DNA from: Fasciola hepatica
Lineage: Eukaryota; Platyhelminthes; Trematoda; Plagiorchiida; Fasciolidae
NCBI GenBank assembly: GCA_948099385.1
Contig: CANUEZ040000165.1
Span: forward strand, 3,670,501 to 3,734,500
Length of the DNA: 64,000 nt
Reading direction: 5' to 3'
Within the stretch, counting starts at the first letter, position 1. Each line of letters begins with the position of its first letter. The notes under the pieces are model-generated. The model did no database searches. It was not told the origin of the DNA and saw nothing but the letters and a program-made list of their open reading frames with translations. A program made the translations under genes and the position numbers. Below are positions 52,066-63,959 of this stretch, in pieces.

Positions 52066-54297
52066 ATACGGCGTATGCATGCATGACTCTGAGTCCAGGA
52101 ATGGGCTTGTGACACTCGGATGTTTTCCCACCCGCACAAACCTGAGCACTTTCAGGCAATCTTTGAAAAGTCTCTTTATCAACCATTGTGTGTTTTATTC
52201 ATTCAGTCATTTTCCTTTTTATTTTTCCCAAATGGGTAAAAGAAAAATCAGCCCCGTATTTTCTGGGTGATCAATAGAACTTGCTGCATTTCTCCTAACC
52301 CATTACGTATTAGTCCCGTTGACCAAACGTCACTGCTTGCTTTTACATTTCTGGTCGAGTCATCAAGTCATTGGCATTCAACAGTTTTGTTCCCTCCTGC
52401 AGTTTCGTATTACCTGCTTGAGTAGGAAAGCAGCGGAACAGTCGAAACCCATCACCTCAAACACAAACTTCTCAATTAGAGATAATTGGCAACCTGACCC
52501 TGACAATCACAGTGGCTATCCGCCAAAGTTCTCAAATGATTGGGCGTGATAAGAAGCCGGATGACAGTGGGTTGCACGCCAGCACCGTGGTAACTTGAGG
52601 TGATGGAATTCGGTGCTCTGACCTCCGAGGTGGTACGTAGACGCACGAAAGCAATGAACCGTCAAATACGTTGATCGGTTAATCCATCGTCATTCATTGC
52701 CTATGCAAATGGCATGTCACATTTTGCCCATTCATCGGCAATGGTCAGTGAACCAGACTGGGATTTTGAGCCGCAAAATAGGATGACTGAGGCAGCATTT
52801 CCAACTTCTCCAACGTTCTTAGCTCAGGTATTCTTGTTTCGTTAGAAACGCACTTTATGTTGATACGTAAACTCCCAAGCTACCAGAATCTTTGACGACC
52901 AATTGTAAAATAAGGACGGGGTTTTTTCTGTCGTTTCTAGATTGCTTCATGAGAAACGGACTTTAACTTCTCTACTCGAAATCAGATATTGATAATCATT
53001 CTAAACGAACTAATCCAGTCAATCACTTGGGAAGAATCGAATTTCTATGCTAATCTGGAATGGCTCAGCACAATTTTTACCCGAACATGAGCAATTATAA
53101 ACATTTTTCTTCGCGTTCTACAACCCTTCATTTTCGCAACTCAGTAATACCATTTTGGGGTTAGTGATCTCAACACTGCATTTAGCAGAGTGTTTTGTCA
53201 CTATTGATCAATCAATTTCGATTTGTTCAGCTCTCCACAAATGTCCAAACTAAGCGATTTTTGGAATGTCCGATCTTGAGTTAGAGTTGCACGACAGAGT
53301 AATTATGAAGACATCATAATCGGCAGCCTTACATTCAATACACCACTAAAGTACGATACACCTCATTTCGATTTCATAAACCAATCACCTAAACATTTCC
53401 ACTTTACAATGATGAATCCCCACATCCTTGATTTCACTCTTGTTTCATATCCTCCAGTCGTTACACAGCAACTTGGCCATATTTCTAGGATAAAAGACTT
53501 GTTATATTGAATGGATTTAATGGGCTGGATTTTGTGCAGAAGTGCCGAGAAATGGCAAATCCACAACAGCATGGAATGTACACAATTATTTCATACAAGC
53601 TGAATCACAAGGTGCATAAATGTGTAGCATAGCACGAAGAATACAATGACGTGATGAAGAATGAGTCAATTTCGTGTATCACTGGAGTGAGTTCCAGTTT
53701 CCAACTTGCTCAGGATCCTCAGCAGGTCAAATTGAACAGCTGTAGAGTGTTTACACGGCTTTACATTGCTGAGTTGAGTATTTATAACTTATTGTGAGTC
53801 CTCTGTGTAGTAATAATATTGTGACCTTGGTACTTTGTACGATTATTACTTGGTAACTCGCCAACCTCTCTGAAATGAATCAGTAAATATTGGTCGATCC
53901 GGAATCGGATTCAACACTCGCAATAACTGGGCACGTGACCACAAACATGAAGCTATGCTGTGTGTATTGAGTCCTGGGAGAAAAATGTTAAACATTTTGG
54001 GGTCATTTGAAAAAGTGCCGTTGTTCGTGGAACAGCTTTTTCTACACGTCTAGTTCACAATGCCGCATGTTATGTTTAACCAGGCCTCGAGCATGCGAAT
54101 GGAAAGCCTGACAAGCTGGCGCAAGGCGCTTTGTCGCGATATCATAAATTACCAAGGGTAACGTGATGATTTGCGGTGAGAAATTCGACACGACGAATTC
54201 AATCCAAGGCAAAGTTTATTTAATCTAGCATGTGGCCGATACTACAATATAGACTTTCACACAGCAAACATCATCGTAAAAATATGGTCCACCCTGC
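52066..54297. other. Anonymous sequence, no gene recognised
   Basis: Short frames only, on both strands, without motifs. No repeat was recognised before R1 copy 2. Confidence 0.35.
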
Positions 54298-54414
54298 AGT
54301 AAGCAGTATGGTATTGTATCTGGATGACAGGATAAAATTTCCCCGGAAGCACTCGACCCGTTTCGTGGTTACTTCTGCATATCCGCTATGCGTACCCGGT
54401 TTTCTTCTGCACAT
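54298..54414 (+). repeat. Dispersed repeat family R1, copy 2 (plus)
   Basis: Contains AGTATGGTATTGTATCTGG, CCCCGGAAGCACTCGACCCG and GCGTACCCGGT in the same order as the minus-strand copy at 15.4 kb. The peptide around it has the core SMVLYLDDR and later RKHSTRFVV and CVPG. It lies some 280 bp upstream of the CR1-like endonuclease, so it might be part of that element's leader, although the 15.4 kb copy has no such neighbour. Confidence 0.6.
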
Positions 54415-54486
54415 CTGGTTCTAACACTATGCTTCTGGAGAGGACAGTCCAGTGAACCAACAGTTTATCGGTCTAAGAGCCTTGAT

Positions 54487-54537
54487 GGCTGCCGTGAGGG
54501 TTCCTGAAGAGAACCCCTCACGGTGGTTTGGGCAGCC
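54487..54537. other. Imperfect hairpin
   Basis: CCGTGAGGGTTC and GAACCCCTCACGG are inverted complements with one bulge and a 6-7 nt loop. The outer GGCTGCC (54,487-54,493) and GGCAGCC (54,531-54,537) can pair as well. It lies just upstream of the CR1-like coding region. Function is unknown; a structured RNA leader is one possibility. Confidence 0.7.
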
Positions 54538-54689
54538 ACGATGTATTATTTGCTCAGAAGTTTCCGGCAGTCCCTCCACACTTTACCGAAATGAGTAGCA
54601 GCCTGCCCTAGTCTGAATTCTTGAGAACTTCAATAAAGATGGGTGTTGCCCCCAAAAATGGATACACGACCCTGATTCAGTGTTATCAC

Positions 54690-56530
54690 TTCGCTCCCCA
54701 GCTACAAACTCGTCTTCTTGTTTCACTTTGAGCGCACCGGTTCATCCCTGTCTAGTGCTTATGGCCAAGCTGGCATTGGCATGGCTCTGAATATTGAAGC
54801 TGCTAGTGCAATGTTCCATTGGATTCCAGTCAGCAGACGTCTCTTCGCAGTTCGGTTGAATAGTTCTGTGCATGTCGACAGCAGTAGGCTGAAGTTTCCA
54901 TGCCTGTTCGTGGTGTCTGAGTACGCTTTCACTGACTATAGCCCTACTGAGGCTAAGGACGAAGTCCACCCAGACTTGTCTCAACTGCTCTGTGACATGT
55001 GCTCTACACACCTTATGGTTGTTGTGAAGATTTCAGTGTTCAAGTTGGGAGCCTAGACGAGGCGGAGAGAAATACAGGAGACCTATTTGCATTCCAGCTA
55101 ATCGAACCGATAACGGCGATAGACTCATTCGGCTTTATTCCGACTACAGACTGTTCCTAGCAAGAAAACATTTCTCGAACAGAAAGCGGTACCAACTAAC
55201 CTGGCCTCCTTCTGCGCCTTCACAGTGCTGTACCCAGATCGGCCATATTGTCATCGGTTACTGCTGGCGCTGATCAATTCAAGACTGCCGATCATTTTGG
55301 TCTACGTCTGTATATACTGATCAAGCTCTTTTCCGTGTGCGTTTCAGCTTGTGTCACATGGGCGACCGCAGCAGCGCTGAAGCCAACCGTCCCTTGCAGC
55401 TGCCACTGAACGGTAACCTCAGAACTGCTTTCCAAGCAGAATTATCCTCCAGGTTATCAGTGCAGTCAAACGCCCTGGATCCAGAATGGCGTTGGCCATA
55501 GATCGGGCAAGCTATATATTAGGCTACAAATGCAACCCAATGGCCAACAACCAGACACACACAAGAATGATGGATATCTGCCTCCTCAGCTGCACCGTCA
55601 GATGCTCCCAAATCGATTCCTCCTGATTCCAGATACGAAGCAGCAAGAAAATTCCTTTAAAGACAACTGTTCGCAGCCTGGTAGATTAGCATGAGCAGTG
55701 GGGGAATGTGAAGAGTAGGGAGACGGAAAAGCTACGACTTTCGGTACCAGCCTCAACCTTTTCCATGTGATTAGAAATACGGGCCCACTAAAAGCAAGCT
55801 TTAGCGAATTGATCAAAGAGTCGAGCGGCTCACTGTTTCAGATTCCGGAGCTTTAAGTAATTCGTGGGATGGAGCATTTCGAGAAGCAGTTATACCGGTC
55901 CTAATCTACGACAAGTTTGCTGAGTGGAACACTTGTTCCAACCCTGGTTTTACATACCAGTCCTCTGTCAGAAGCGAAGGTTCTCCGTGAGATAGGCTAC
56001 CTTAAACAACACAAGACTGCTGGACTGGATGAATTGCCTCCGTCTTCTTTCAAAGATCGCGGCTCAGCACTACTACTGGAGTTGACAAAACTCCTTGTTT
56101 CCGTATACGAGAGGAAAATGTTCCGAAGAAATGAAGTGGATTGATGTTGTTGCCTTCTTACAAGAAGAGCAACTGATCCTCTTGTGGAAAATATAGGTAA
56201 ATAAGTCTAGTTAGAATCGCATTGAAAGTGCTCGCTGGTATTGATCTTCACCGCTTATCAACCGCTCGCTAACAGCGTTCGCGAGAGAATCAAGATAGGT
56301 TTAGACCTTGTCGAGGTAGTATTAATTACATCTTTGCTCTTTGAAAAACTTCAGAATAAGGCCACAACTTCCATCGGACTACAATACCTTTTTTTCTTGA
56401 CTCTAGAGCAGCCTTCAACTCAATCGACGGCATAATTCTCGGTCGCTGCTTCTGGTTGAGAGGTGTTGCACAGAGATTCACTTCCATCATAAATTCCCTG
56501 TACAACCAGTGAGAAGTGAGAATGCGTTAC
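54690..56530 (+). mobile_element. CR1-like non-LTR element: endonuclease and RT relic
   Basis: The first part encodes an apurinic-type endonuclease (EEP): AGIGMALNIEAASAMFHWIP, then RRLFAVRLNSSVHV, CLFVVSEYAFTD, and after a frameshift near 55,070 the RTDNGDRLIRLYSDYRLFLA-like and LTWPPSAPSQCCTQIGHIVI-like stretches (to about 55,330). A linker follows, then the RT: EAKVLREIGYLKQHKTAGLD (55,917-56,144), the palm up to LDSRAAFNSID (about 56,398-56,428), where the motif A aspartate is Asn. A block LGRCFWLRGV follows, and the coding part ends near 56,530 before motifs B and C. Frameshifts and stops make it non-functional. Such elements are common in trematode genomes. Confidence 0.75.
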
Positions 56531-57148
56531 GCCTAGTACCATCAGCCCATTATGCGGGAACTGACTCATTCATACTTACAGGCCTGTGTACAAAAGTACA
56601 AATGGAACATAAATACAGAAACCATTGAAACGAGTGCAAATTCAGTCATCATGATGAATCATCGTCACTATCATACAGTTATAAACAATAAATATTCCAC
56701 TAATATTGTGTATATAATATATTCTACGAATATTCTACTCACTGGCTACCTATTCACTCCACAGTCATCATTCAACTTGGAGAACTTGCTCGCCTGATAA
56801 AGTCAATACTTAGCATTGGGACTCGAGTCTGATAAAAGCAATTCCAGTGAAGGTGTGTTCGCTCGCATGAACCAGCCAATCATTTAATCTGTGATGCTCA
56901 CTAGTATAGCTTTGCTTGGTGCATCAATGAGGAGTATAAATTAGGTATGGATAAAATGAGAAAGTTTAGAAACGTAAGCTCTGATGCTGGAGTGACTCGT
57001 TTGAGATATCGTAGGATTATGTCCACAACCAGTCGCACATACATCTAAACAGTGAACAATAATCTGGTCTGCCTTCATAGTATCCAATGAGCAAGAACCC
57101 AAACATATCCATCTATTCGTTATTTCAATTGTTTATCATAGTCGTGCA
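56531..57148. other. Anonymous sequence, no gene recognised
   Basis: Nothing recognisable was found between the CR1-like relic and the receptor-like frame. Confidence 0.35.
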
Positions 57149-57472
57149 ATGAGGATCCAAAACATTTGTGATATTTTGATCTCACTCTTAAACTTGTTTG
57201 GCTTGAGAGACAGTTTACCCATTTCAATCTCGCTTCTGTCAATACTGGAACTTGCCTGTTTTCCCATCATCAGTGTCATCCAAACCTATATTTTTTCTGC
57301 TTACGACGGTAGATTTTGGTTGGAATTGCATTACTTTGGTAGTATTTTTTGTTCATCTCACATTCAAATTGATTCAATAGAAGAAAGTTGCACGAAAAGC
57401 GATCCCTTCAAATGGAAACCAATTTGTTTTTGGTCTGTTATTGTGCACTGTACATGCACAGTATCCCACTGA
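57149..57472 (+). CDS. Possible GPCR-like exon (two hydrophobic segments)
   Basis: An ATG-started frame of 107 codons, open further upstream for at least 20 codons. It has a hydrophobic stretch (NICDILISLLNLFGL), then RDSLPISISLLSILELACFP and a continuation IISVIQTYIF, then FWLELHYFG and a cysteine-containing tail. The order resembles TM1, a G-L-(K/R)-(E/D)-(S/T) loop and TM2 of invertebrate chemosensory-type rhodopsin-like receptors, where such a loop precedes the second membrane helix. No DRY motif or later helices were found in the window, so a complete gene is not shown. It may be a broken receptor exon, a pseudogene, or a chance hydrophobic frame. Confidence 0.3.
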   Translation: MRIQNICDILISLLNLFGLRDSLPISISLLSILELACFPIISVIQTYIFSAYDGRFWLELHYFGSIFCSSHIQIDSIEESCTKSDPFKWKPICFWSVIVHCTCTVSH

Positions 57473-60400
57473 TCTCCACCGTTAGCTTTTATCAATCACG
57501 TCACGAAGTAAATCGATAAATCTTATGGTGATTTCTCAGTACCCCTCAAAATAGTACGCTTTAAGCACTGTCAGTTTTATTTTGAAGCATAAAGTAAATT
57601 ATGAAACAACCAGCACCGATCGACTGTTCCCCATCCACCCTCTCCTTCTCTTGTGAAGAAGCAATTCACATTGGAATAGGCCTGTTATTACGACGGAAGT
57701 AACAAGATTTGCTCGACGAGACAAATGACTCAAAGAATAATACAGGAAAATAAATATATGTCGAAATAACTTCAACTAACAGGCATTTTTGTGGAAGATT
57801 ATCTCGATTTGGAGATAGAACGTGGTTGATGAACACGTCAAATAAGTCTGTACACGCATGTTTCCGCATATTCAACCACTGATCAGCTTATGGATCAAAG
57901 ATGACAGTGTAATATTCAACTGGAGTGAAATCCAAGAAGCTTGGTTTAGTTCCCCTACTACAGCACCGCTTTTTTTGCCATCAAGATAACTGAATGAGGA
58001 ACCAAGTATTCACTTCAAAAGCCTTTTTTGTCATTGAACCTAGCATTCACACCCCCATGTTTTAATTTCATCCTATTTAGGACAAGGAATATCAAGTGGT
58101 AATAAGTTATTGCCCTCATTTCGAAGTCATCTACAACAGATTTGTATAGTGTTAGCCTGACGGGTGTAAACCATCAGTATAGGAAACGTTATCCGAAAGG
58201 AATCAGTCGACTCATATAAGCCAATCATAAATAACACTGCGTAGCTGCTTACGAAGCGGTATTCCCTCGAAAGAGAATCAATAAATATTGTCTTTCTTAT
58301 AAGACTCACTTTTGTCTTCTTCTACCTGATAAATGCTATGCACAGATCGATCAATTTGGCTTTTTATACTGATTTTAGCAATCAAGTTACCATTCTCTGT
58401 ATTTCACAAAATAAAAAGACGAACCTTTAAAAGAAGAACTATTTTTCATCCTCAGCGAGCAATTGACGTCAGAAAAATATACAGTACTACGTGTATCTTA
58501 GTGTGACAAATTGTTTGCAGGCTTATTTTGCTAGATATGTAAAATAGTTTTTTAACCACTTCATTTGAAAATGAAAAATTGATACCGTACATATGAATAT
58601 AGATGACGATCAGTTGGAGCATGTTAGATGGTGAAGGTCGATGGGTGATGGAGAAGTTCCAACCCGGAAATCCAATCTCCATCGCTCGGTACAATTGCGC
58701 CGTAAAACTAAGTCAATCTCTTGCAACCAAAAGCTTGATTATCAACCGGGCCAGCTTTGTTTTGTCAAGTCAAACCAAGTTCTTCTATGATGCCCGCCAA
58801 TTCCACTGGTTATACTCTGTACTGTTTGTTTTCCAGGCCTACATTGAAATCTCTGCGACTTTAGCTGTGGTCTTTTGATGCATCGCGACACTTTGTCGGT
58901 CAGCAATTACAATACTCCAGTCCATCCTTATGTCCTTCATCTCACTTGCCTAGGATGCCTAAATAACCGTTTGTCTATCGACCTTCCTCTTGAACTAATT
59001 TGGAAGCTTTTGTTATAAGTCAGCTTGATTGTTTGTTCGCATACTTGAAGATGATCTACAATTCATTGATTTTATTCTAACTCGAATCGCCTAAGTTTCC
59101 ATACTATACATTTTCAGGAGATATATCACTTTTTAACTCAACATAAGATTTTAGTAGAAAACGTTTCACAGATTAGACAAATGTTGAATCGATCCAAATG
59201 TGAAAAGTCATTAGCCCAAGCGAGACTCAAATCTTTGCATGGATGCCAAGCTCACGCATATTTTGGTATCAATTGTGCCTCGCCAGCTGAGGTGAAGCAA
59301 CGCCAATGGGGCCTCTAAATTTTCACTGGGGAATCACGCCGTTTACCAGGCCAAGCTGTACTAGCACATAGCGTCCATCGCACAGCGAACAAACTTGCAG
59401 ATGTAACTGGGACGCTTAAGCAGTACCATCCATTTGGCGTGACCTCACAGATCAGCTGATCGAGCACATGCAGTACGTGAGTGTGGGTTCCGTCAATGCA
59501 TGGGTTTTAGTCCGACGGGTGTGTGGATGTTAAGATTGGGATTCAATAATTTTTCTGTGTTCTAACAACAGTATTTCCACCGTTAACTGGCAAAATTGGT
59601 GAGGTCAAACAAAATAGATTGACTGGGAAAATACGACATTTGAATCAATAAAATAAAGAATTTTAGCTGGCCCAATCACGAGTCTTTGTTCAACGTCTTG
59701 AGTGTTTTTGTGAAACAGGGTCATGTAGGCGCGCTATTTTATCAAGAATTCTGCCCTTATCCTATACTGGATTTACGAAAACAGAGTGGAGAATGGACTA
59801 CAAGTGGAAATCGACCCTGTCTTGAGTTGCCAACCCTACAAAACACACAGAAAGCTTATAAATTTACGAGTCAATTTTATTAACAATTGAGTGGGCTCAC
59901 AGCCAGAGATTAAGTGAGGTTGTTTTATGAGTGACGAAAACCGAGTTTCTGGAATTAGAGACAATCTTGTTTGTGCTTATCACGTAAAGTCAGACACATG
60001 GCCAAATTCCTATCTAATTGGACATATGGTCAGTAGACATGTGATAAATATTTGATTCACGAACACCATTAGGATCCCAGAAAAAAGGACGCTAACTACC
60101 GTGGTGAAGCGGTGGGCTAGAAGGAACTTGATTAACAACAGAACAAACAGGGTCAATTTGGCGCGGTTTGCATCCAAACGGGAAATCGCTGTGAAAATCT
60201 AAAGTGCAATACTGTCCCATTCATTTACAGGGGTTATTCCAATCATCCACATTCAAAGACTTCCTTGTTCATCCAATTTTACTGTCTGTAGATTGCATTT
60301 GTTCCACTTTCTAGATTGTGTTCTGAGAACGCTTCGAAAGGGAATTCTTCCTTGTAGGGGCTGGTTTGTTTCTAGTGAACCAAACTGAACAGTTTACAAC

Positions 60401-60599
60401 AAGTTTAAAATGTGAAAAGTCCAAACAAAAGAAATATCTAAATTTGATCAAGAGTTCTATAGAATAGTGAAGTCCCATCAATTAGTATTTTCCAGCACAC
60501 GATATGGGGCATTTCAGTGGACATATGATGGACAGAAATCACCACTGACTTTGAATCACATAATTCTGGTGCTCAGTCAACCGCCTGAAATCCACGGAC
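57473..60599. other. Anonymous sequence, no gene recognised
   Basis: A 91-codon frame at 58,603-58,878 ends in an aromatic, hydrophobic segment (FHWLYSVLFVFQAYIEI) but has no recognisable family. A G+C-richer stretch at about 59,210-59,560 may be a repeat of unknown type. No other feature was found. Confidence 0.3.
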
Positions 60600-60735
60600 G
60601 ATATTAGTTTCCTTGTGCACATGGTGTGCTGTAACTCATCATCGCACTGCTGCTCCCCCGAGTGCTAAATAACTCTCGAAATGGGCAGGTATGAGGGATT
60701 TTGATTCCCACTCGATAACCATTAGCCGAGAGCTG
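60600..60735 (-). mobile_element. Possible decayed member of the hammerhead SINE family (copy D)
   Basis: The minus strand has an A-box-like CGGCTAATGGTTATCGAG (about 60,711-60,728), a B-box-like GGGAATCAAAATCCC (about 60,695-60,709), and, downstream, GCAGTGCGATGATGAG followed by GGAAAC after a longer insert. The order resembles copies A and I, but the boxes are degenerate and spacing is unusual. Low confidence. Confidence 0.3.
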
Positions 60736-61083
60736 ACCATCAGTGGTTCACTCGACGTCAGCAACACAGTCAGCTTTATTCCGAAGGATCTGGTGTCACT
60801 TGTTGTAAGCCTGTTGGTAACTCATGTGGCTATTCGCTCCAAGTCTCAGGGTTTGGTTGGCCGTTACTCCTTGATAGTGTAGGGGGGCCTTCGCGGGGTA
60901 CATACCCCTTCCATTGCGCTCATATGCAAACATGTAATAAAAATGACAAATTTGTCCTACTGCACAACCACAAAATCTATGACGGAACGATGAGGTGCAG
61001 GGACATTGATCCTCGTAACTCCGCAAAGAAATGCCTCAAACAAACAAGTTAGTGTTGATAAAACAGCACTATTGGTAGATGTA

Positions 61084-61218
61084 ATTCGCCATTGTTTTGG
61101 TTATCGTGGATAACCCTTCGCAAGGCAAGCGCACCATCAAATAACGTCCCCACAGAGTTATTTGATTGTACAGTTGCCTTGCAAAAGGTTATCCACGGTA
61201 ACCGAATCACTGGCGAAA
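61084..61218. repeat. 62-bp imperfect inverted repeat (foldback)
   Basis: The left arm 61,084-61,145 and right arm 61,157-61,218 are inverted complements at about 84% identity, separated by only 11 bp. Shared words include TTCGCCA, GTGGATAACC, GCAAGGCAA and ATCAAATAAC. Short-spacer inverted repeats can be solo foldback elements, MITE relics or palindromic duplication products. It lies just upstream of the Penelope RT relic. No target-site duplication was evident. Confidence 0.75.
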
Positions 61219-61339
61219 TACACCTACCAATAATGATGTGTTATTACCATTATGATTCTCACAATTTTTCAATCGTTCGCTGCAACTTAAAGGGTACACT
61301 CAAACCCGTAACTTTCGTAAGTGACCCTAATGTGAAATA

Positions 61340-62020
61340 GCAAAATATGCTCTCATTAGACGTCACATCACTGTTGAATAACGTCTCAGTCAGGGCAGAC
61401 ATCTACTATCTTTATGGCTACATACAAGCAAATGTGTTTGATATATAAATGCTACTGGACGACCTGCGACCGTTACTATTCTTTTGTACCCAGAATGTTC
61501 AATTTAGGCATCAAGAACAAGTGATCGTCAAAGAGACGGTGTACCAATGCAGTCCCCACTTTGGCCATTATTTGCTGGTATTTTTATGGCAAAATTGAAA
61601 AACGGCTTGTTGCAATCATCGATACGAGAACTTCGGTTATATAAGCGATGTGTGGATGATATCCTACGAACAACAGACCCGTCTGTCTAAGGAGAACAAT
61701 TACTGAACGGCTAAAACTCGGCACAATTGGACCTGTGCTTCACAGCAGAATCAAAATCAGACAATTCATTAGCCCCCTAAAAGTACTTCTGACTCGTCGA
61801 GAAGATGGCTACATACGGTGGTCAGTGCACAGGAAACCGACATGGAACAAGCAGTTTATCCACTTACGTAGCTTCATACCGCTTAAGTTGGAAACAAACG
61901 TGACTGTATGCGTAAAAACCCTGGGCCGCCTTATTGACCGGATGATGCGGTTGGATGTAGAAATTCCAAGGTAAACAGTTGTTCAGAAGAAACCAGTTTA
62001 CATCTTTATGCCTCGGAAAT
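61340..62020 (+). mobile_element. Penelope-like element RT relic
   Basis: Plus-strand frames give Penelope-type RT motifs: MLSLDVTSLLNNVSV (motif A region, from about 61,348), CTQNVQF (about 61,490), a decayed motif B stretch, YKRCVDDIL at about 61,640-61,663 (motif C, normally with Y before VDD), and VLLTRREDGYIRWSVHRKPT followed by FIPLKLETN (61,780-61,900), then VVQKKPVYIFMP (about 61,978-62,014). Frameshifts and stops separate them. No GIY-YIG domain was found downstream. Motif C lacks its first Tyr and the frame is broken, so the copy is dead. Family relation to the copies at 28.5-30.0 kb could not be judged because the surviving parts do not overlap. Confidence 0.75.
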
Positions 62021-62342
62021 GTAACACACGGTGAACACGGATCAAGCCTGCCACCCCTCGTGTGCGGTCCAATATCGGTTTTCAGGATCAGTGAGTAGTC
62101 ACAACTTGGCCACAGCGGAAGCGATCAGACTTCGCCTTTGCGACCTCCCTTTATATGCTCAGAAGAAGTTTGTGCATGCGCTCAGCTATCTTGGCCCATT
62201 CACACTCAACGTCATATCCTAGAATGTACGAAAGCTTTCACTCTGAGATAAAGGAAATACATTCACTCTAGTCTCCGAAAAATTCTCTGACAAAATATTT
62301 GAGAATACTTAACCTCACAGCTATTTTGTCATTTCCTCTTTT
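62021..62342. other. Flank of the Penelope relic, not resolved
   Basis: The stretch 62,020-62,230 is G+C-richer and reads through in one plus frame (62,031-62,222), but does not show a GIY-YIG motif. It may be decayed element sequence or unrelated. Confidence 0.3.

Positions 62343-62405
<63 letters not shown>
62343..62405. repeat. Compound (CA)n/(TA)n microsatellite
   Basis: An AC run of about 11 bp passes directly into an AT array of about 50 bp. The Ile-Tyr frame on the minus strand is an artefact. Confidence 0.95.
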
Positions 62406-62406
<1 letters not shown>

Positions 62407-63907
62407 CGTATGGCTTCTGACGTCATCAGCAACCTCTTGCTTAATCCCTTGGAGTAAACTCGAGAGTTGTCAGGTTCGTTTTGCAAGCTGTCATAGTGAC
62501 ATCCGGACAGGCATAAGAAACGACTGATGAAACAGGTGCTCAAATGATCAATAAACCTCATATTTATAGAGTACAGATGCACTACCAAGAAAAAAAACGA
62601 CAAGAAAGAACGCTGACATTATCATGTAGAGATACCTGGAACCGGAAGAAATGTTCCAACAACGGGTAAGCCGGTTCATCCACTACCAAAGCGAAATCAC
62701 TCTCAAAAGACAGTGATTGATATTCGGTGAAGACTTTTCAGCGGGAAAACACAATGCTTCCTTTCTTCTGCACCTTCTGATTACTCCTACTGCAGTAGAT
62801 TTCATCACAGCATGTTTTACAACCAGTAATTAGAGAGTGCAAGCCTATAACAAGACTCGGAGAAATCCGGGTCAAACATTATTCAAGTTGTACAACAAAG
62901 GGCTGAAAAGTACGCCTGTTTGACTGATAATATTGAACACGAAATATACCTCATGACCGAGAAGAAGTTGACGAAAAGCAATATAGGACAGCTTATATGA
63001 CCAGGTGACTGGAATCAAGCTGTGGTGGACAAGATTGCAAATGAACTGTGCGCGTTTTTGTATCTTTGCATTTGATAAACTTTTTACTTGCCGAATTTGC
63101 TGACTGTAATTCCATTTCTTTTCACCCTGGTCCATTCTATTCGGATGTTAAGTACTAGTTATGTGTCACGGTGCACCTAAGCTCGTCCCTTTCATCGCGA
63201 CTAACTGCAAGGATTGTTGAACAGACTGATGGGAACATTTACTTATCGCGAGCCGTTCTTAAAGAGCCGGCAGTGTGGAAAGAAAGGTTTCCGGAACGGT
63301 TCGAGGCAACGGCCATTCTGTGATTGTAGTTACCTGCCACTTCAGTAGTTGTGTTTCATTAGTCTAGAATGATAAAGCGGGCACTTGGTAAACGTTTTCT
63401 CGGATATTGATTAAAGGAAAATTTGGCAAAGAGAGATGCCTACAAAATTCCTACTGATCTAGTTATCCTTTACTCTTCTCTTCGAAAAGGAAAAGTCCAG
63501 TGAAATGTTAAGGAAAAGAATCTGAAGGAAACATAAAGCTGCTTTAAACGACGCTAATCACTAACCCAAAAATAATCTTCCAACGGGGTTTCCACAGACG
63601 CACCTCTAACCGGTGATCCATCTTAACCGTTGGCATTTGAAAAACATCCAGCCTCACTGAGTAATCGAATAGAGGATGCTGCATGCATTTCGACCGAAAA
63701 AGACCTAGTAAACTCGGAACATTCGCTAGTTGTTTAATTGACACTATTACCACCATCAATGTTGACATCAACCTGTGTTTCCCGTGAACTGCTCTGCGCT
63801 GTACCTCGTTAACAGAATGTTGGGAAGCAAAAGTTATCATTTGAACAAAATGTGTTTACCACACGATTCCATGCAGGACGGATGTGTTTACACTTGTGTG
63901 TCAAGTG

Positions 63908-63911
<4 letters not shown>
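62406..63911. other. Anonymous sequence, no gene recognised
   Basis: Two minus-strand frames (62,872-63,135 and 63,544-63,840) reach 87 and 98 codons without recognisable motifs. Nothing else is supported. Confidence 0.35.

Positions 63912-63956
<45 letters not shown>
63912..63956. repeat. (TA)n microsatellite
   Basis: An AT dinucleotide array of about 45 bp near the right edge of the window. Confidence 0.95.
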
Positions 63957-63959
<3 letters not shown>

